A DNA stretch of 17,926 nt from CAZHOV01 sp964534315 (lineage in GTDB: Bacteria; Bacteroidota; Bacteroidia; Chitinophagales; Saprospiraceae), in assembly GCA_964534315.1 (NCBI GenBank), contig CAZHOV010000114.1, forward strand, positions 1 through 17,926, in the 5' to 3' direction. Position numbers and translations under genes: made by a program. This document shows positions 15,363-17,926 of this stretch, piece after piece; position 1 is the first letter of the stretch; each line of letters starts with the position of its first letter. The notes under the pieces are model-generated. The model was not told the origin of the DNA and ran no database searches. It saw only the letters and a program-made list of their open reading frames with translations.

Positions 15363-16340
15363 CTACGTTACTACCGCTTCCACCAATTGGATCACGCCCA
15401 TGTAGATTGGCATACCGAGGGTGATATTGAAAGGGAAGGTGATCGCCAGGGCCATGGGGAGATATAGGCTTGGATTCGCTTTGGGGGCGGCGATACGCAT
15501 AGCTGCAGGTACTGCGATGTAGGATGCGCTTGCCGCTAAAATCGACAGCAGAAATCGGTCGCCAACACTGTCGGTAAAGGAGGCGCTGATCACGGCGATC
15601 AAACAGCCGTTGAATAAGGGCACGACGATGGAAAACAACAATGCAAACCACCCCTTTTTGAGTAACGCCATGATTTCCTTTCCGCTGGTTATCCCCATAT
15701 CCAATAAAAATACTGCCAAAAATCCCTTGAAGATATCGGTTGTAAAAGGTGCAATACCTTGGGCTTGTTGTTCATTGGCAACAAACCCGATTACGAGGCT
15801 TCCCAGGATCAATAAAACGCTGCCGTTAGTGAGGGAATGCCTGACTACCTCTCCCATCTTGATTTGTTTCTTTCGCTGCCAGTCAAATAAGGAAATCAAT
15901 AAAACGCCAACAATAATGGAAGGTGCCTCCATCAAGGCCATGACAGCTACCATATGTCCCCCAAAATCGATTTGTTCCATCTCCAAAAAGGAAATGGCAG
16001 TTACAAAGGTGACCGCACTAACCGAACCATAAGAAGCAGCAATGGCTCCCGCATTTTGGACGCTAAACTTACGCCGCAAAATAAAATAGGCATATAAGGG
16101 TACCAGAAGAGCTAGCAATAACCCACAAACAAATGCCCAAAAGATTTCAAGGCTGAAATGACTGTGGGATAATTCTTGCCCTCCCTTAAATCCTATGGAA
16201 AATAATAGATAAAGAGAAATAAACTTGGAAGAATTCGGCGGAATTTCCAGATCGCTTTTTAACTGTACCGCCAAAACTCCCAGGAAGAAAAATAATAGTG
16301 CAGGGTTGCTCAAATTGTCAAATAACAGATGTAAATCCAT
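15363..16340 (-). CDS. sbtA: Sodium-dependent bicarbonate transporter, SbtA family
   Basis: The 325-residue membrane protein has about 10 hydrophobic segments. Strong SbtA (former DUF897) family wording is visible: 'NPALLFFFLGVLAVQLKSDLEIP' at the N-terminus, 'ISLYLLFSIGFKGGQELS', 'LRRKFSVQNAGAIAASYGSVSAVTFVTA' and 'EAPSIIVGVLL'; the second half has 'LDMGITSGKE' and 'ASASYIAVPAAMRIAAPKANPSLYLPMALAITFPFN'. SbtA imports bicarbonate with sodium in the cytoplasmic membrane of cyanobacteria. In a heterotroph it would supply carboxylases under low CO2. It lies 21 bp downstream of a small unknown gene in the same direction, and a CbbR/CmpR-like regulator is divergent to both. No PII-like SbtB is present in the window. 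Confidence 0.88.
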   Translation of the reverse strand: MDLHLLFDNLSNPALLFFFLGVLAVQLKSDLEIPPNSSKFISLYLLFSIGFKGGQELSHSHFSLEIFWAFVCGLLLALLVPLYAYFILRRKFSVQNAGAIAASYGSVSAVTFVTAISFLEMEQIDFGGHMVAVMALMEAPSIIVGVLLISLFDWQRKKQIKMGEVVRHSLTNGSVLLILGSLVIGFVANEQQAQGIAPFTTDIFKGFLAVFLLDMGITSGKEIMALLKKGWFALLFSIVVPLFNGCLIAVISASFTDSVGDRFLLSILAASASYIAVPAAMRIAAPKANPSLYLPMALAITFPFNITLGMPIYMGVIQLVEAVVT

Positions 16341-16361
16341 AGCGTGTTAACCATTCTGGTT

Positions 16362-16670
16362 TTAAGCCAGATTGATTGATAATTCTTCGTTATTAAATGA
16401 AATCTCCAGGGTACCGTTGATTTTTACATTATAGCCTTCCCCTCTGGCCTTCTTAATAAAATCTTTAGCAACTTTTTTCGCCTCCTCCAGCTCTGCAATG
16501 CGTTCATTGGGATACCGTACATTGCTATTTTCGTGTCCCTCGCGTAAGCTTAGCCGCTGAATCTTGTGAAAATTGATTTTTACATCTATCAAAGCCGCTA
16601 CCACATCAGCTGCTTCAGAAGCAGTAAAGGAACCATCTACCAGTTGAATTTTTTGAATGACTTCTTTCAT
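16362..16670 (-). CDS. Conserved-looking small protein of unknown function, cotranscribed with sbtA
   Basis: From ATG 16670 the protein has 102 residues; an upstream start at 16697 would add nine basic residues and I do not prefer it. It is soluble and mixed alpha/beta: 'IQLVDGSFTASEAADVVAALIDVKINFHKIQRLSLRE', then an amphipathic helix ('ERIAELEEAKKVAKDFIKKARGEG') and a strand ('YNVKINGTLEISF'). I have an impression of similar small proteins in other Bacteroidota but know no function. It is not a PII-like SbtB by sequence: I see no PII signature. It is the first gene of the sbtA transcription unit, 21 bp from sbtA, so a role as partner or regulator of the transporter is possible. Confidence 0.65.
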   Translation of the reverse strand: MKEVIQKIQLVDGSFTASEAADVVAALIDVKINFHKIQRLSLREGHENSNVRYPNERIAELEEAKKVAKDFIKKARGEGYNVKINGTLEISFNNEELSINLA

Positions 16671-16762
16671 GTTTTTTAATTTTTTATTTCTGAACACAAA
16701 AGTGTAGTAAATCTTTCATTAATTTTTATTTATATTTATAATCTAAATGATAAATAATATTT
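16671..16762. promoter_or_regulatory. Divergent promoter region between sbtA unit and LysR-type regulator
   Basis: The 92-bp, very AT-rich gap must hold both promoters. Inverted repeats that could bind the LysR-type protein are ATTTAT-10 nt-ATAAAT (16734-16755) and ACAC-AAAA-GTGT (16694-16705). On the minus strand CACTTTTG is one mismatch from the TAnnTTTG box. None matches the T-N11-A core exactly, so the operator call is tentative. Confidence 0.3.
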
Positions 16763-17680
16763 ATGCACTATACCTTGCACCAGTTAAACGTATTCCTCAA
16801 AATCGCTCAAAATCAGAGCATTACGAAGGCCGCAAAGGAGTTATCACTGACGCAACCAGCCGTCTCTATTCAGTTAAAAAATTTTCAGGATCAATTCCCC
16901 ATTCCCCTTACAGAGGTGGTTGGCAGGCGATTATACATCACTGATTTTGGAGAAGAGATCGCTGCTGCTGCCGAGAAGATTCTCAATGAAGTGGAATTGA
17001 TCAATTACAAAACCAACATCTTCAAAAAGCAGTTGGGGGGAAGGTTAAAGTTATCCATCGCCTCTACCGGAAAGTATGTGATGCCCTTTTTTCTATCTGA
17101 TTTTATGCGCACTCATCGCGGAGTAGACCTGATCATGGATGTCACTAATAAAACGTATGTAGTAGAAAGCCTGGAAAGAAATGAGGTCGACTTCTCCCTG
17201 GTTTCGGTTATCCCCGATAAGCTAAAACTAGACAGGGTCCAATTGTTACAAAATAAGTTATACCTGATCGGCAGCCCTAAATTGGAAAAAAAACAACCTA
17301 TCAAAAAGTTATTTGAAGAGCACCCCCTACTTTTCCGGGAAAAGGGTTCTGCCACCCGGAACGCTATGGAAACGTTCATTAAAGAAAACAACTTTCCAAT
17401 GTTCAAAAAAATAGAACTCACCTCCAACGAAGCTTTAAAGCAGGCAGTTATAGCTGGCCTTGGCTATTCCATTATGCCCCTGATCGGTATCAAAGATTCG
17501 CTCGCCAATAATGATCTGGAGATCATCCCCCTAAAAGGCCTCCCCATCATCACTCATTGGAACCTCATCTGGCTCCGCGATAAAAACCTCTCTCCGGTAG
17601 CCCTCGCCTTCCTAGAATATATCAATGCAGAAAAAGAACGCATTATGAAGGAAAGCTTTGCGTGGTATGAGGAGTATTAG
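16763..17680 (+). CDS. LysR-family transcriptional regulator, CbbR/CmpR-like
   Basis: The 305-residue protein starts 'MHYTLHQLNVFLKIAQNQSITKAAKELSLTQPAVSIQLKNFQ', the winged HTH of LysR regulators (about 4-62). The effector domain follows; its beginning, 'LKLSIASTGKYVMPFFLSDF', is the wording of CbbR/CmpR proteins, which sense carbon-metabolite signals and control CO2-fixation or bicarbonate-uptake genes. 'LLFREKGSATRNAMETF' and 'AVIAGLGYSIMPLIGI' are typical later segments. Its position, divergent to sbtA with a short shared promoter region, fits direct control of sbtA and self-regulation. The TAG stop is followed without a gap by the 15-unit CGG(G)TNNAR array. Confidence 0.88.
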   Translation: MHYTLHQLNVFLKIAQNQSITKAAKELSLTQPAVSIQLKNFQDQFPIPLTEVVGRRLYITDFGEEIAAAAEKILNEVELINYKTNIFKKQLGGRLKLSIASTGKYVMPFFLSDFMRTHRGVDLIMDVTNKTYVVESLERNEVDFSLVSVIPDKLKLDRVQLLQNKLYLIGSPKLEKKQPIKKLFEEHPLLFREKGSATRNAMETFIKENNFPMFKKIELTSNEALKQAVIAGLGYSIMPLIGIKDSLANNDLEIIPLKGLPIITHWNLIWLRDKNLSPVALAFLEYINAEKERIMKESFAWYEEY

Positions 17681-17807
17681 CGGTGGAACGGTGGAACGGG
17701 TGTAGCGGTTCAGCGGTGCAGCGGTGCAACGGGTGGAACGGTGGAACGGTGCAACGGGTGCAGCGGTGCAACGGGTGCAACGGGTGCAGCGGGTTCAACG
17801 GGTGCAA
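17681..17807 (+). repeat. Tandem array of 15 CGG(G)TNNAR units (8/9 bp) abutting a TAG stop
   Basis: The array starts on the base after the LysR gene's TAG (17678-17680). Units mix 8 bp (e.g. CGGTGGAA, CGGTTCAG, CGGTGCAA) and 9 bp with an extra G (CGGGTGCAA), mostly 8 bp in the first half and mostly 9 bp at the end. Lengths sum exactly to 127 bp. Confidence 0.92.
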
Positions 17808-17808
17808 C

Positions 17809-17840
17809 GAAAATAATGTTAATTTTGCAGCTCAAAAAAT
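17809..17840. repeat. AT-rich dyad core following the octamer array (copy 2)
   Basis: It contains AAAATAA (17810-17816), TAATTTTG (17820-17827) and CAAAAAAT (17833-17840), matching copy 1 at 15327-15360 apart from a 2-nt length difference in the first spacer. The outer stem TTTTG / CAAAA is kept while the five inner bases differ (CAGCT here, GGTCC there). Confidence 0.6.
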
Positions 17841-17843
17841 TAT

Positions 17844-17894
17844 CCGCTGAACCGCTGAACCGCTGAACCGCTGAACCGCTGAACCGCTGAACCG
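17844..17894 (-). repeat. Inverted octamer array, six identical CCGCTGAA units
   Basis: Six perfect 8-bp units plus CCG. On the other strand the unit is CGGTTCAG, identical to the fourth unit of the array at 17681-17807 and similar to the rest. The two arrays therefore face each other across the AT-rich core and could form a long stem in DNA or RNA. Confidence 0.92.
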
Positions 17895-17910
17895 TTTCCC
17901 AAAAATTCCC

Positions 17911-17926
17911 TATCTTAATCGCCATG
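17911..17926 (+). promoter_or_regulatory. Possible promoter box and start codon of a gene beyond the window
   Basis: TATCTTAA (17911-17918) resembles the TAnnTTTG -7 box (TATCTTTG) and is followed 5 nt later by ATG at 17924-17926, the last bases of the window. Very short or absent leaders after such a box are something I recall in this phylum. No clear -33 TTTG is visible. Confidence 0.2.

Noticed and set aside
15107..15467. Plus-strand ORFs running through the GTGTC array
   Set aside because: They overlap the hydrolase, the repeats and sbtA, and their sequence is repeat-encoded (CQGVWVSG-like).
17710..17925. 71-codon minus-strand ORF across the facing arrays
   Set aside because: Its product is low-complexity translation of the octamers (repeated QRFSGSA and VAP motifs), and it has no independent support.
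1..17926. Diversity-generating retroelement, retron, toxin-antitoxin or phage-defence system
   Set aside because: No reverse transcriptase, nuclease, toxin-antitoxin pair, integrase or transposase is seen; the genes are metabolic, envelope or regulatory.

Overview
The window looks like chromosomal DNA of a Bacteroidota bacterium, most likely from the Saprospiria / Lewinella-like branch. The grounds are a hybrid two-component regulator with beta-propeller, Y_Y_Y, kinase, receiver and AraC domains (a Bacteroidota hallmark), an OmpA-type envelope protein with the Bacteroidota 'GGHTN' variant, a lipoprotein with a beta-helix-like body, candidate TTTG / TAnnTTTG promoter elements, and moderate GC. 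The genus is a guess.

Layout. Bases 1-743 hold the 3' end of an OmpA-family envelope gene, then a CACAGAG hairpin repeat and pabB (folate branch of chorismate use). pabB converges on, and overlaps by 6 bp, a leftward cluster that reads, in transcription order: a DPM1-like GT2 sugar transferase (7284-6586), a processive GT2 synthase with a QQFRW motif (6490-5006), a 33-residue small ORF (4869-4768), a GT-C membrane mannosyltransferase-like enzyme joined to it by a TTGA stop/start overlap, and aroA (EPSP synthase). The glycosyltransferases suggest a lipid-linked sugar pathway for an envelope glycan. Rightward again come a lipoprotein gene and a hybrid two-component regulator that lacks its N-terminal half and is broken by one extra G in a GGGG run. 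A leftward UMF1-type MFS transporter follows, then a rightward translationally coupled pair (RimK-type ATP-grasp ligase plus AstE/aspartoacylase-type Zn hydrolase). Last is a bicarbonate-uptake module: sbtA and a small unknown gene leftward, with a CbbR/CmpR-like LysR regulator divergent to them.

The most unusual content lies between the genes. Several families of degenerate 8-bp tandem repeats occur (consensus NNGAGGAC, NNGGTGTC, CGG(G)TNNAR). Four arrays begin 0-1 nt after, or are built onto, a TAG stop codon. One array has entered the aroA reading frame and adds about 14 charged residues. Two of the arrays are followed by the same short AT-rich dyad element (TAATTTTG, 5 nt, CAAAAAAT). Together these look like a spreading, 3'-end-targeted repeat module comparable to cyanobacterial STRR heptamers, and this is my main candidate for something undescribed. 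There is no CRISPR array, transposase, reverse transcriptase, tRNA or rRNA that I can see. No gene-free stretch exceeds 300 bases.
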